Source: Flavobacterium lipolyticum
Lineage (GTDB): Bacteria; Bacteroidota; Bacteroidia; Flavobacteriales; Flavobacteriaceae
Length of the DNA stretch: 64,000 nt
Direction of reading: 5' to 3'
NCBI RefSeq assembly: GCF_020905335.1
Contig: NZ_JAJJMN010000003.1
Location: forward strand, 186,001 to 250,000
In this document: positions 44,664 through 53,064 of the stretch, piece by piece
Layout of the letters: every line of letters starts with the position of its first letter
Numbering within the stretch: the first letter of the stretch is position 1
The notes under the pieces: generated by a model
Seen by the model: the letters and a program-made list of their open reading frames with translations, nothing else
Told to the model about the DNA's origin: nothing
The model's database searches: none
Translations under genes and position numbers: made by a program

Positions 44664-45908
44664 ATGAATACCACACCACAACATCCGGAGAGCAGCGGAA
44701 TACCACAAAAGTATTTGAAAAATTTAGCAGCTTATGTTACTATAGCATTGCTGTTAGGAATTGCTGTAGGACACTATTATCCTGAAAAGGGTATTCAATT
44801 GGATTTTTTAGGCAGTGGATTTTTATATCTTATTGAACCGCTTATACAACCCATAATATTTTTAACCATTATTATAGGGGTAAGCAGTATTGGCAATCTT
44901 AAAAAAGTGGGTCGCGTAGGGCTTAAGGCGTTCGTTTATTTTGAAATAATAACGACTATTGCCATGATCATGGGGATAATGGCAGCGTTGTTTATAGAGC
45001 CCGGCAAGATCGAAAAAAGACTTATAGACGTAACTCTGCCCAAACATTTTACAGCTACCGAATCACTGGATAGCGGCTGGTTTAATTTTATAGTGCTTAA
45101 CCGCCCCTTGGTATTGCTGCTGTTGGCTGTTGTAACAGGTGTTTTGCTTAGTCTTTCCCCAGGCAGAGCAAAGTATGTAGGGATCTTGCAGAAAATTATG
45201 ACCTTTTTGTATAGGGTACTCCTGTATTTGTTTTTACTTATACCGGTTGCAGCTTTTGGCGGAATGGCTTATGCAGTATCGCGATTTGGTATACATAGTC
45301 TTTTGCCTTTGGGAAAACTGCTGGCTACGACTTACATCACAATGGCATCTTTTGTATTTATAGTATTGGGGCTTTTGCTGCGTTATTACAACATCAGCCT
45401 TTGGAAGTTTCTGAACTATATTAAAGAAGAACTGCTTATTGTTTTTAGTACATCATCATCCAGAACAGTGTTTCCTTTGATTGTTGCAAAGCTGGAACAG
45501 GCGGGGTGTGGTAAGGCTGTCGTAGGTCTTTCAATACCACTTGGTTATTCTTTTAACCTTGCAGGCGCATCTATATTTTTGCCTATATGTACGTTGTTTG
45601 TTGCGCAGTTGTTTAACATTCCGCTTACGTTTCGCGATATCATCACTATAGGGTTGGTTATCATGGTGACCTCAAAAGTAGCATCGGGAATACCGGGATC
45701 TGGTTTTGTAGCACTAACCATAACGTTTACAACACTTAATAAATTTCCGTTAGAAGGCTTGGCACTGCTTTTCAGTATTGATAAGTTTATGAACGAAGCC
45801 CGAACGATAACTAATTTTATAGGCAATGGAGCGGCTGTTATACTCCTTTCGAAATATGAAAATGACTTTGAACCCAATCCAGAAATAGACCTTTCCATAA
45901 CAAAATAA
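44664..45908 (+). CDS. DctA/GltP-type dicarboxylate:cation symporter
   Basis: This 414-residue protein is of the DAACS family (sodium or proton symporters for C4-dicarboxylates, glutamate or aspartate). Visible motifs are PLIQPIIFLTIIIGVSSIG, a Ser-rich reentrant loop FSTSSSRTVFPLI (HP1), PLGYSFNLAGASIF (NMDGT-region equivalent) and SKVASGIPGSGFVALT (HP2). The usual NMDGT is YSFNLAG-like here, as in several Bacteroidota members. It is 42 bp after CitM and 38 bp before TerC, likely in one operon. Confidence 0.88.
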   Translation: MNTTPQHPESSGIPQKYLKNLAAYVTIALLLGIAVGHYYPEKGIQLDFLGSGFLYLIEPLIQPIIFLTIIIGVSSIGNLKKVGRVGLKAFVYFEIITTIAMIMGIMAALFIEPGKIEKRLIDVTLPKHFTATESLDSGWFNFIVLNRPLVLLLLAVVTGVLLSLSPGRAKYVGILQKIMTFLYRVLLYLFLLIPVAAFGGMAYAVSRFGIHSLLPLGKLLATTYITMASFVFIVLGLLLRYYNISLWKFLNYIKEELLIVFSTSSSRTVFPLIVAKLEQAGCGKAVVGLSIPLGYSFNLAGASIFLPICTLFVAQLFNIPLTFRDIITIGLVIMVTSKVASGIPGSGFVALTITFTTLNKFPLEGLALLFSIDKFMNEARTITNFIGNGAAVILLSKYENDFEPNPEIDLSITK

Positions 45909-45946
45909 ACAAGCCATTAAGGCACCATACTTTAAAACAATACCAT

Positions 45947-46744
45947 ATGACTGATTTGATTACTACTTTTAATAGCCTTTGGCAAGATATTATTGCGCAT
46001 CCAGGTACATCACTGGCAATTATTGGAAACCTTATTCTCATTGAGAGTCTACTCTCTGTAGATAATGCAGCCGTACTGGCTACGATGGTAATGGATTTGC
46101 CGGAAAACCAACGTGAGCGTGCGCTTAAATACGGTATTTGGGGCGCTTATATTTTTAGGGGTATTGCAATGGTATTTGCTTCGGCACTTATTGCTATTTG
46201 GTGGCTTAAACCTATTGGCGGACTTTATTTGCTCTATCTCGTATATTCTTGGTACAAAGACAAGCAGAAAGAAGGCAGTGAAGATGAAAAAGTAAATAAG
46301 GAGGGGAACTGGTTGTATCGTCTTACAGTGAATACGATAGGTCATTTTTGGGCTACAGTTTGCCTTGTGGAGCTTATGGATATGGCTTTTTCAATAGATA
46401 ATGTATTTGCAGCGGTAGCCTTTACACCAAATATCATATTGGTATGTATTGGAGTATTTATAGGGATACTGGCGATGCGTTTTATAGCACAGAGATTTGT
46501 GAATCTTTTAGAAAAATATAAGTTTTTAGAAACCGCAGCTTTTGTAGTAATTGCCGTTTTAGGGATCAAGCTGGCCTTATCTTTATATGAACATTTTTAT
46601 CCTGAAACAGCATTCAGTAAATTCTTAGGCAGCCATGCTGCAGATATTGGGATCTCGGCGCTTACCGTTGCCATATTTTTTGTGCCCATACTTACCAGTA
46701 CTTTTTTTGATTTTCCAAAGAAAACTAAATCTGTTGTGAGATAA
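45947..46744 (+). CDS. TerC family membrane protein
   Basis: This 265-residue integral membrane protein has TerC hallmarks: ILIESLLSVDNAAVLATMV near the N-terminus and VELMDMAFSIDNVFAAVAF in the second half, both with the conserved Asp-Asn pair in a membrane segment. TerC-type proteins export Mn2+ or protect from metal or tellurite stress. Its place after CitM-type (metal-citrate) and dicarboxylate carriers suggests it removes metal brought in with citrate. That link is inference. Confidence 0.88.
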   Translation: MTDLITTFNSLWQDIIAHPGTSLAIIGNLILIESLLSVDNAAVLATMVMDLPENQRERALKYGIWGAYIFRGIAMVFASALIAIWWLKPIGGLYLLYLVYSWYKDKQKEGSEDEKVNKEGNWLYRLTVNTIGHFWATVCLVELMDMAFSIDNVFAAVAFTPNIILVCIGVFIGILAMRFIAQRFVNLLEKYKFLETAAFVVIAVLGIKLALSLYEHFYPETAFSKFLGSHAADIGISALTVAIFFVPILTSTFFDFPKKTKSVVR

Positions 46745-46832
46745 AAATTATTATTAATCTAAGAATTAAGATAATAAGTGCCATGAGGTAGTGTTGTATC
46801 ATGCTTAGCCTCAACTAGACAAGATAGAGATC

Positions 46833-47000
46833 ATGACTGCTAAACCCTACTCCTACAAAGTGACCTTTCAATGGTCTGCTAGCCGGGAATAGCACAAACC
46901 TTGCCTTGAAATTTAAAAAGAGATCGATCAAGTGTATCATTACGCCGCAAAGGATAACTTTGCGGCTTTGATAATGGCTAAAATTAAAGAGACTGCATAA
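46833..47000 (+). pseudogene. Small gene with two in-frame stops (putative)
   Basis: From ATG 46833 a single frame of 56 codons to TAA at 46998 keeps protein-like composition but is broken by TAG at 46890 and TAA at 46914. The pieces read MTAKPYSYKVTFQWSASRE, then HKPCLEI, then KEIDQVYHYAAKDNFAALI followed by MAKIKETA. No family is recognised. Either this is a recently decayed gene or chance. The perfect hairpin in it is formed by the AAKDNFAA codons. Confidence 0.4.
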
Positions 47001-47271
47001 TCTTCTTCAATTGCAGACAAAGTTGGACCAATAGTACACCCTCAGGTCCATAATTAGGCAAAAACTATCTTTATTGAATTATCACCCAAAACCTAAGTAT
47101 TCAACTAAAAGCAAAGTATTTTGATTTTATAATTTCATAAGTATTTCATTTCGAAATAATCAAATGCAGATTTGTATATAACCTTAGGTAGACAACCCAA
47201 TATTGCGAATGTCACAATATTAACAAATTATTAAATGACAAAATTCAAAAATTAACAATTGAGGTTTATCA

Positions 47272-47279
47272 TACATTTG
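47272..47279 (+). promoter_or_regulatory. -7 box TACATTTG of the sigma-factor gene
   Basis: A perfect TAnnTTTG box lies 33 bp before the sigma-factor ATG. No good TTG -33 element is seen at the usual distance. Confidence 0.5.
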
Positions 47280-47312
47280 TAAGGGTCTTCTTTAACAGTT
47301 GAAATTTTTATT

Positions 47313-47891
47313 ATGAGTTCTAATTTAATTATAAGGTTACGTGCTGGTGATGATTCATGCTTTAAAGAAATATATGATTTATACCATTTTAAAGTATTTT
47401 GTTTTGTTAAAAAATACACCTCACAATTAGCAGATTCAGAAGATGTAACACAAAATGTTTTTATTCATCTTTGGAAATATCGTACCAAATTAGATCCCCA
47501 GGTAAGTCTTGAAGCTGTTCTGTTTAAGAGCTCTAAGCAGGAAATCTCCAGATGGTATAAGAAACAAAACCGAATATTTTCTGTTGAAGATGATGCGCTG
47601 ATTCGGGAATTGGATAGTAAAACACAGTCTGAAGAAGAAGTGAGTTTACAGATGGAAAGAATTGAATATCTATTGGATAAAATTCCTGCTAAAAGAAGAA
47701 AAATATTCAGCCTGCACAAGTTTGAAGACCGCAGTTACAAGGAGATAGCTGAAGAAATGGATATGTCTCCGGGGGCTGTTGCCAACCAAATTTCTAAAAC
47801 CTTACAATTTCTTAAGAAAAACTCGGTCCATAATCATGAACTCTACTGGTTTGCTTTATTCTTTGTATATCAGACAGAATTAGTATTGTAG
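47313..47891 (+). CDS. ECF RNA polymerase sigma factor (FecI-like)
   Basis: This 192-residue sigma-70 family protein has only regions 2 and 4. Region 2 includes FKEIYDLYHFKVFCFVKKY and DSEDVTQNVFIHLWK (about 15-60). Region 4 includes IPAKRRKIFSLHKFEDRSYK and EIAEEMDMSPGAVANQISKT (about 128-170). It fits the Bacteroidota sigma factors that are controlled by FecR anti-sigma factors and drive TonB-dependent receptor operons. The FecR gene and a receptor gene follow. An unusually long 386-bp gap with repeats separates it from FecR. Confidence 0.92.
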   Translation: MSSNLIIRLRAGDDSCFKEIYDLYHFKVFCFVKKYTSQLADSEDVTQNVFIHLWKYRTKLDPQVSLEAVLFKSSKQEISRWYKKQNRIFSVEDDALIRELDSKTQSEEEVSLQMERIEYLLDKIPAKRRKIFSLHKFEDRSYKEIAEEMDMSPGAVANQISKTLQFLKKNSVHNHELYWFALFFVYQTELVL

Positions 47892-47910
47892 ATACATTCA
47901 AAATGTTTAA

Positions 47911-48109
47911 AACCCGTTGAGTGTAATTGATAAAAAAAATACTTACCCTATAGTCCCGATGCATCGGGATACGCCAATAAAAGAATATTAAAAAACATAT
48001 TTCTTACACACAGTAATCTTTTGTGTATTTACAATAATTGAAATGCCTTTTCTGAAAGCGTTAAATAGATGCTTCTATGTGTCTAAAAATAATTTGCACC
48101 CAGTGGGTT
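47911..48109. repeat. Repeat element bounded by imperfect inverted ends
   Basis: The left end AACCCGTTGAGTGTAATT (47911-47928) and the right end AATTTGCACCCAGTGGGTT (48091-48109) are imperfect inverted copies. The left end also matches 15464-15481 at 17 of 18 bases. The segment looks like an intergenic multi-copy element inserted between sigma and FecR genes. Confidence 0.5.
47954..47969. repeat. Perfect 16-bp palindrome
   Basis: TCCCGATGCATCGGGA is fully self-complementary and GC-rich against an AT-rich background. It is probably part of the repeat element around it. Confidence 0.7.
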
Positions 48110-48178
48110 ATGTAAACCTTTTTAAGGTATTTGCGGATTGATTTTGTTCTAAACTCTTGTTGTTAAATCTTTATTCAG

Positions 48179-48244
48179 ATTAAGAAAACGTTAATAGTAA
48201 TACTGCTCCGTGATATTTGCCGAAGTGAGAATCTAATGTAGTTG
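48179..48244 (+). promoter_or_regulatory. Shared upstream element, copy 1 (candidate ECF promoter)
   Basis: Conserved blocks ATTAAGAAA, CGTTAA, GTGATATTT and TCTAATGTAGTTG appear in this order. The same blocks with nearly the same spacing occur at 52659-52723. This copy ends 33 bp before the FecR start. It is a candidate autoregulated promoter for the adjacent ECF sigma factor. Confidence 0.6.
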
Positions 48245-48277
48245 AATTGATAGCTGTACGTAAATTTCAAATATTAA

Positions 48278-49138
48278 ATGTTAACTCGAATGAAATCCAA
48301 AAGAATGAAAGAAGAATGGAATGTGATCCCCAACCGTGGTATACTTCCTGACAATATTGAGGCAAGAATGTGGAACAATATACGCAGGGTTACGATTGAT
48401 AAATATAAAAAACTTTATAACTGGATGGCTGTGGCCTGTGCTGTATTTGTAATTTCAATTGGAAGCTATCAATTTTTGAACTTACCTAAAAAAGCGGATA
48501 TTGAAATTACTTCAACAATTACATTTAAAAACGATATTCGACTGATAAGTTTGCCTGACGGAACAAGAGTATGGCTGAATGAAAACTCTCAACTGGAATA
48601 CCCGGAACATTTTTCAGATAACGAAAGAAATGTGAGCTTAAAAGGAGAAGCTTTTTTTGAGGTAAAACGGGATCCTTCAAGACCATTTGTAATTACTTCA
48701 GGAGTTATAAAAACAACCGTTTTAGGAACTTCATTCAACATTAAAGCCTATAATGAAAAACAGCCTGAGGTAAATGTCAGAACCGGGAAAGTAAAAGTTG
48801 AAGGTGAAACGAATACCGTATTGTTGCTCAGAGGAGATAAAGCAGTTTATACTACGGTATCTTCTACCGTAAAAAAAGAAAAGACCGACATTCTGGAACC
48901 TGAATGGAAAAAAGCATTACTGTATGTTGACGGATTGACTCTGGAGCAGGTTTTAAGTAAATTAAAAGAAGAAAATGATTTTAAGGTAAATTATTTAGAA
49001 GAGGATTTAAAAAACCTCACTATTCAGGGTACGCTCGACAGCAGGCAGGGGATTTACGAAATGTTGCAGACTGTTGCATTTGCCTTAGAAATAAAAATCA
49101 GGTCTACCGGTAATAATACCTACTTGATCAGCAGGTAA
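48278..49138 (+). CDS. FecR family anti-sigma factor
   Basis: This 286-residue membrane protein has a short cytoplasmic N-terminal part (about 1-45) and one membrane helix (about 48-66). The FecR domain (about 80-185) has LPDGTRVWLNENSQLEYP and GEAFFEVKRD. A C-terminal DUF4974 domain (about 215-286) contains LYVDGLTLEQVLSKLKEE. It senses receptor occupancy in the periplasm and holds or activates the ECF sigma factor encoded upstream. The N-terminal sigma-binding part is short; in-frame Met at residues 5 and 10 are alternative starts. Confidence 0.9.
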   Translation: MLTRMKSKRMKEEWNVIPNRGILPDNIEARMWNNIRRVTIDKYKKLYNWMAVACAVFVISIGSYQFLNLPKKADIEITSTITFKNDIRLISLPDGTRVWLNENSQLEYPEHFSDNERNVSLKGEAFFEVKRDPSRPFVITSGVIKTTVLGTSFNIKAYNEKQPEVNVRTGKVKVEGETNTVLLLRGDKAVYTTVSSTVKKEKTDILEPEWKKALLYVDGLTLEQVLSKLKEENDFKVNYLEEDLKNLTIQGTLDSRQGIYEMLQTVAFALEIKIRSTGNNTYLISR

Positions 49139-49293
49139 AAAAATATACACCATTTTAATGCGATTTTTTGCAGCCTATAACTTTTGAAAAATAAGGTTTA
49201 TAAGCAGCCGGGGATTTTTATGCCCAAACTTAAAAGATTTAACACGTACATCATATTCAAAAACAAATTCTAATAAACTAATAATTATCAATT

Positions 49294-52200
49294 ATGAACA
49301 ATGATTTTTCCAGGCAGTTTTCTTTTGTCTTATGGATTTTATTTTTTGGAGTTTTTCTCGGAACAAATACTATTTATGCGCAAACCGGAACTGTATCAGT
49401 TGATTTTAAAAATTCTTCGCCTCAAAAAATTATCGAGAATTTAAAATCACGCACACCTTACCAATTTATCTATCAAAAGGATTTAGATCTTAGTCTGCCT
49501 CTTATAACACTAAAAAAAGACAACGTTTCTATTGATGAAATTTTAAGTGATTTACAAAAAATGACCAATTTAAATTTTAGAAGAAACGAAAATAATATAG
49601 CTGTAAATAGTAAGGATGCGGACAAAAAAAAAAAGAAAGGAAAAATTACAGGTAAAGTTGTAGATACCAATGGACTTTCACTTCCGGGAGTTAACATAAA
49701 AGTAGTGGAGTTAAATTACGGAGTACAGTCTGATATTGATGGTAATTATATTTTAGAATTAGAACCTGGAGAATATACGATTGAAATCAGCGCTATCTCC
49801 TTTCAAACACAGAAAATTACAGGTGTAAAAGTAACGGAAGGAGGAGAAACACCTTTGGTTGTTTCCTTAAAAGAAGCCGCTCAATCACTCAAAGAAGTTG
49901 TAATTGTGCAAAATTACAAACAGGCGACAGCTTCAATTCAGGGATTATTGTTACAGCAAAAAAAAGCAGCACAGTTCTCCGATGGTATCTCAGCAGAACA
50001 AATTGCAAGAACACCGGACAGAGATGTGGCAAGTTCACTAAAACGGATTACAGGAGTAACGACCATTGATAACAAATATGTTGTAGTTCGTTCTATGGGA
50101 GAACGATGGAATCAGGCCGTTATGGACGGAATTACACTTCCCAGCACCGATGCCTATCAGCAAAACTTTTCTTTTGATATTATTCCAACCTCAATGGTGG
50201 AAAGTATTGTAGTCAGCAAATCAGCAACTCCGGACATGTACGCCAACTTTGCGGGTGGTTATGTAGAAATTAAAACAAAAGATATTCCTAAAGAAAACTT
50301 TAATAGTTTCTCGATAAGCACTTCATACAACAGCAGAAGTACTTTTAAAGAAAGGCTTACGAAGCAGGAAGGAGATTACGATTACTTAGGTTTTGATGAT
50401 GGGAGAAGGGATTATCCAACGAATTTGACATCCTTACCAATACCAACAAACGAAGCTGATTCCGGGCTTTTTATAGAGCAGTCTAAGAGGTTTACAGCAG
50501 ACAATTTTACGACTTATAAAACTTATGCTGCTCCGGGAACAACACTTCAATATGCAATGGGAAGAGCGTATAAATTAAAAGATAATAACAAGTGGGGTTT
50601 TGTAGGATCGCTATTTTTTAAAAATACTCAGGAGAAACTGGATATTGAGCATACGCAAAGAGCAAGTAATGCCGATAATTCACTTTTTGTTCCAGAGACG
50701 GATAAAGCATTGTATTCAACATTTACCAAATACGGATTTAGAAATTCAGGAGCCAATTATACATTTAATTCTACTTTGGCAGGAATGTTTAATGCGGGAA
50801 TTCAGTTTGGCAATCATAAAATAACGGCACGTAATACAGTGATGCACATTTACAACAATCAGCTTACTCAGGTAACAGGATGGAGTGACAGTGATGCCTT
50901 ATCTGAAATTATGAATGGATCGATACTTCCTTCGACTTCAGAAACAGATTATCCGGTTTATCAGACCTTACTGCAAAGCAAAATAGAAGGAAGTCATAAG
51001 TTTGGCAAGCTGGATGTCAATTGGTTTGGAGCTTATAACACCGTTTCAAAAGATACTAAAGACGCTACTTTTTTGGATACCTACAGAAAAAAAGTGGGTG
51101 ATGACACTTTGCTTTATCACTATGTATATAATTCAGAAACAAGATTTCCTTTCAGCAGAAGTAATTTTACAAATGATGAAACAGATTACAATTTCGCCAT
51201 AAATTTTAAGTACTCTTTTGATTTTAGCGATACCTACACCAATGATATAAAAGCGGGTTATTTTGGGACCTATAAAAAAGCTACCAACCAGCAGGAATCG
51301 GCAAAGGTAGTCGTAATGGGTACAGGTGCAGATAAAGCGGAGATTTACGAACCTCTTTCAAAATTTTTAGACGGTTCCAGATACTATTATGGAGGTTTTG
51401 GATGGCAGGATTATGGAGTATACGGTAACAGATACGTAGGTGATGTAAAAGTACATTCCCCCTTTTTAATGCTCGATGATAAAATTGGACGTTACGTAAG
51501 ATTAGTGTGGGGAGTAAGGGCAGAAAGCTATTTGTATACCGAAATTGAAAGCCAGTCTGAAGCAGCCGGAGATTTTGGAAAAGATCAAAAAGACGATAAG
51601 TTGTGGCAGTTTTTACCATCAGCAAGTTTGGTCGTAAGTCCTACCAATAAAATGAATATCAGATTGGGGTATAATAAATCAGTTTTACGCCCTCAATTTG
51701 CAGAACGTTTGAGTATTCCTTATTACGATCCTATTCAGTCTGCCAAAATTTACAATTATTCAGGCGGAATGATTTCCAGTGTTTCCAACAATTATGATTT
51801 GAAGTTAGAATGGTTTCCATCCGGAGGTGAAATTTTATCTTTTGGTGTATATCATAAAAATATAGATGATCCTATGGAAGCAGTGGGAAGTTTGAATCCA
51901 TCAAGAATCAGAAACATTTACAACCTTAATTCAGCCAATGCTAAACTTTGGGGAGTAGAAGTAGAGTTGTATAAAAGTCTTTCTTTTTTAGGGGAAGGAG
52001 AAGCCCTTAAAGATATTTTTATCTCCGGGAATGCTTCTATTAACAGAACTAAAGTAACCTCTTATGTCGCCATTGACGGGACTGGAGGACTGTATGAAGC
52101 AAACAGACCGCTTTACGGACAGTCGCCCTATACTTATAATTTAGGATTAGACTACGTGGGAGATCGTTTAGGATTTAGTGTGAGACATAATGCTATAGGA

Positions 52201-52533
52201 GATCAGTACATATTGGTAGGATTTGATTATCAGTCTGAAGAAATCAGGATGCCTTATTCTATTACGGATGCGCAGATTAGTTATAAGTTTTTTAAAGAAA
52301 AAAATCTCGAATTCAAATGCAGTATGAAAAACTTGTTTGATGCAGCAATTAAAACCTACGATAATTCAAACAGTTATTCACATATTGAAAATGTGCCGGT
52401 GGGGTCAAATCCACGAGACCGATACAGCTTAGGAGCAAACGCCACAAATAAATACGACGAAGATATTGACAAAGTATTATTTAAAGCTAAAAGTGGCAGA
52501 ACGATAAGTGTTTCCTTAAGTTATTCCTTCTAA
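49294..52533 (+). CDS. TonB-dependent receptor with STN domain
   Basis: This 1079-residue outer-membrane receptor has a signal peptide ending near TIYAQ-TG (about residue 30). A secretin/TonB short N-terminal (STN) domain (about 33-105) is the signalling module that contacts FecR. A Lys-rich linker and a carboxypeptidase-regulatory-like domain (about 115-200) follow, then a plug (about 220-330) with FDIIPTSMVESIVVSKSATP. A long barrel ends SVSLSYSF. The STN domain and the sigma/FecR genes show signal-controlled expression. The ligand is unknown. The absence of a SusD partner argues against a typical glycan locus. Confidence 0.9.
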   Translation: MNNDFSRQFSFVLWILFFGVFLGTNTIYAQTGTVSVDFKNSSPQKIIENLKSRTPYQFIYQKDLDLSLPLITLKKDNVSIDEILSDLQKMTNLNFRRNENNIAVNSKDADKKKKKGKITGKVVDTNGLSLPGVNIKVVELNYGVQSDIDGNYILELEPGEYTIEISAISFQTQKITGVKVTEGGETPLVVSLKEAAQSLKEVVIVQNYKQATASIQGLLLQQKKAAQFSDGISAEQIARTPDRDVASSLKRITGVTTIDNKYVVVRSMGERWNQAVMDGITLPSTDAYQQNFSFDIIPTSMVESIVVSKSATPDMYANFAGGYVEIKTKDIPKENFNSFSISTSYNSRSTFKERLTKQEGDYDYLGFDDGRRDYPTNLTSLPIPTNEADSGLFIEQSKRFTADNFTTYKTYAAPGTTLQYAMGRAYKLKDNNKWGFVGSLFFKNTQEKLDIEHTQRASNADNSLFVPETDKALYSTFTKYGFRNSGANYTFNSTLAGMFNAGIQFGNHKITARNTVMHIYNNQLTQVTGWSDSDALSEIMNGSILPSTSETDYPVYQTLLQSKIEGSHKFGKLDVNWFGAYNTVSKDTKDATFLDTYRKKVGDDTLLYHYVYNSETRFPFSRSNFTNDETDYNFAINFKYSFDFSDTYTNDIKAGYFGTYKKATNQQESAKVVVMGTGADKAEIYEPLSKFLDGSRYYYGGFGWQDYGVYGNRYVGDVKVHSPFLMLDDKIGRYVRLVWGVRAESYLYTEIESQSEAAGDFGKDQKDDKLWQFLPSASLVVSPTNKMNIRLGYNKSVLRPQFAERLSIPYYDPIQSAKIYNYSGGMISSVSNNYDLKLEWFPSGGEILSFGVYHKNIDDPMEAVGSLNPSRIRNIYNLNSANAKLWGVEVELYKSLSFLGEGEALKDIFISGNASINRTKVTSYVAIDGTGGLYEANRPLYGQSPYTYNLGLDYVGDRLGFSVRHNAIGDQYILVGFDYQSEEIRMPYSITDAQISYKFFKEKNLEFKCSMKNLFDAAIKTYDNSNSYSHIENVPVGSNPRDRYSLGANATNKYDEDIDKVLFKAKSGRTISVSLSYSF

Positions 52534-53064
52534 ATACAAAATTCACTAAGAAGCTTTATTGGAAGGAGTAAAGGATTACTTCAGACGAAATAAACAGTGG
52601 GAGAGAGACTTTTATTGGTCTGAGAAAAAGAGCGGTTTAAGTCAGAAAGATCCTGGACATTAAGAAACCGTTAACAATAAAAAAAGTGGTGATATTTTGT
52701 TCTTGTGAAGTCTAATATAGTTGTAATAAGATTAATTTTTTTAATTCTTCATTAGTATTAATCAAGGTCTATTGTTTTTTTTTTTTGCAGTTCCTGTATG
52801 GTCTTTTAAAAACTTACAGCGTTATAAAAAGACCTGCAGTGATTGCATCAAAAGATCAGGAAGAATGGAAAGCAATCCTTTCATTGCGTTGGAAACCCTA
52901 AGAATGAAAGATGGAGTTTAGGTATAAACCTCCGATGGTAAAGCGGAAAAAGTTTATCAAAAAGATCTTTGCCAAAAACGAGAAAGACCTAAGGAAAGAT
53001 ATTTTGCTGCTCTCTCCAAAGGCCTAGTTTGAATAGCAGCAAATATAGCAATAATTAAATTATT
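52534..53064. other. Intergenic region with shared element and possible gene remnant
   Basis: The region carries the second copy of the conserved upstream element (52659-52723). After it, one frame from about 52795 reads through VPVWSFKNLQRYKKTCSDC and MESNPFIALETLRMKDGV to a stop near 52920. This looks protein-like but matches nothing I know and has no clear start. It may be a decayed gene once driven by the shared element. Confidence 0.4.
52659..52723 (+). promoter_or_regulatory. Shared upstream element, copy 2
   Basis: The blocks ATTAAGAAA, CGTTAA, GTGATATTT and TCTAATATAGTTG match 48179-48244 in order and spacing. The next intact gene starts 341 bp downstream (53065), so the transcript would have a long leader unless a small gene lies between. 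Confidence 0.6.

Larger units (their letters stand above)
46745..47312. other. Intergenic region with a decayed small gene
   Basis: The interval contains the degenerate frame at 46833-47000 and, near the right end, a TACATTTG -7 box for the sigma-factor gene. The perfect hairpin at 46944-46966 lies within the old coding frame. Nothing else is recognised. Confidence 0.5.
47892..48277. other. Sigma-to-FecR gap
   Basis: This 386-bp gap has no gene. It carries a repeat-bounded element (47911-48109), a 16-bp palindrome (47954-47969) and the conserved element at 48179-48244 just before FecR. Confidence 0.55.

Noticed and set aside
46944..46966. Perfect GCCGCAAAG/CTTTGCGGC hairpin as terminator of the TerC operon
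   Set aside because: It lies in the frame of a decayed small gene (codons for AAKDNFAA), is 200 bp after the TerC stop and lacks a good T run.
52795..52920. Protein-like frame after the shared element (MESNPFIALETLRMKDGV)
   Set aside because: No start codon with a proper leader for the longer frame, early stop, and no family match known to me; noted only as a possible remnant.
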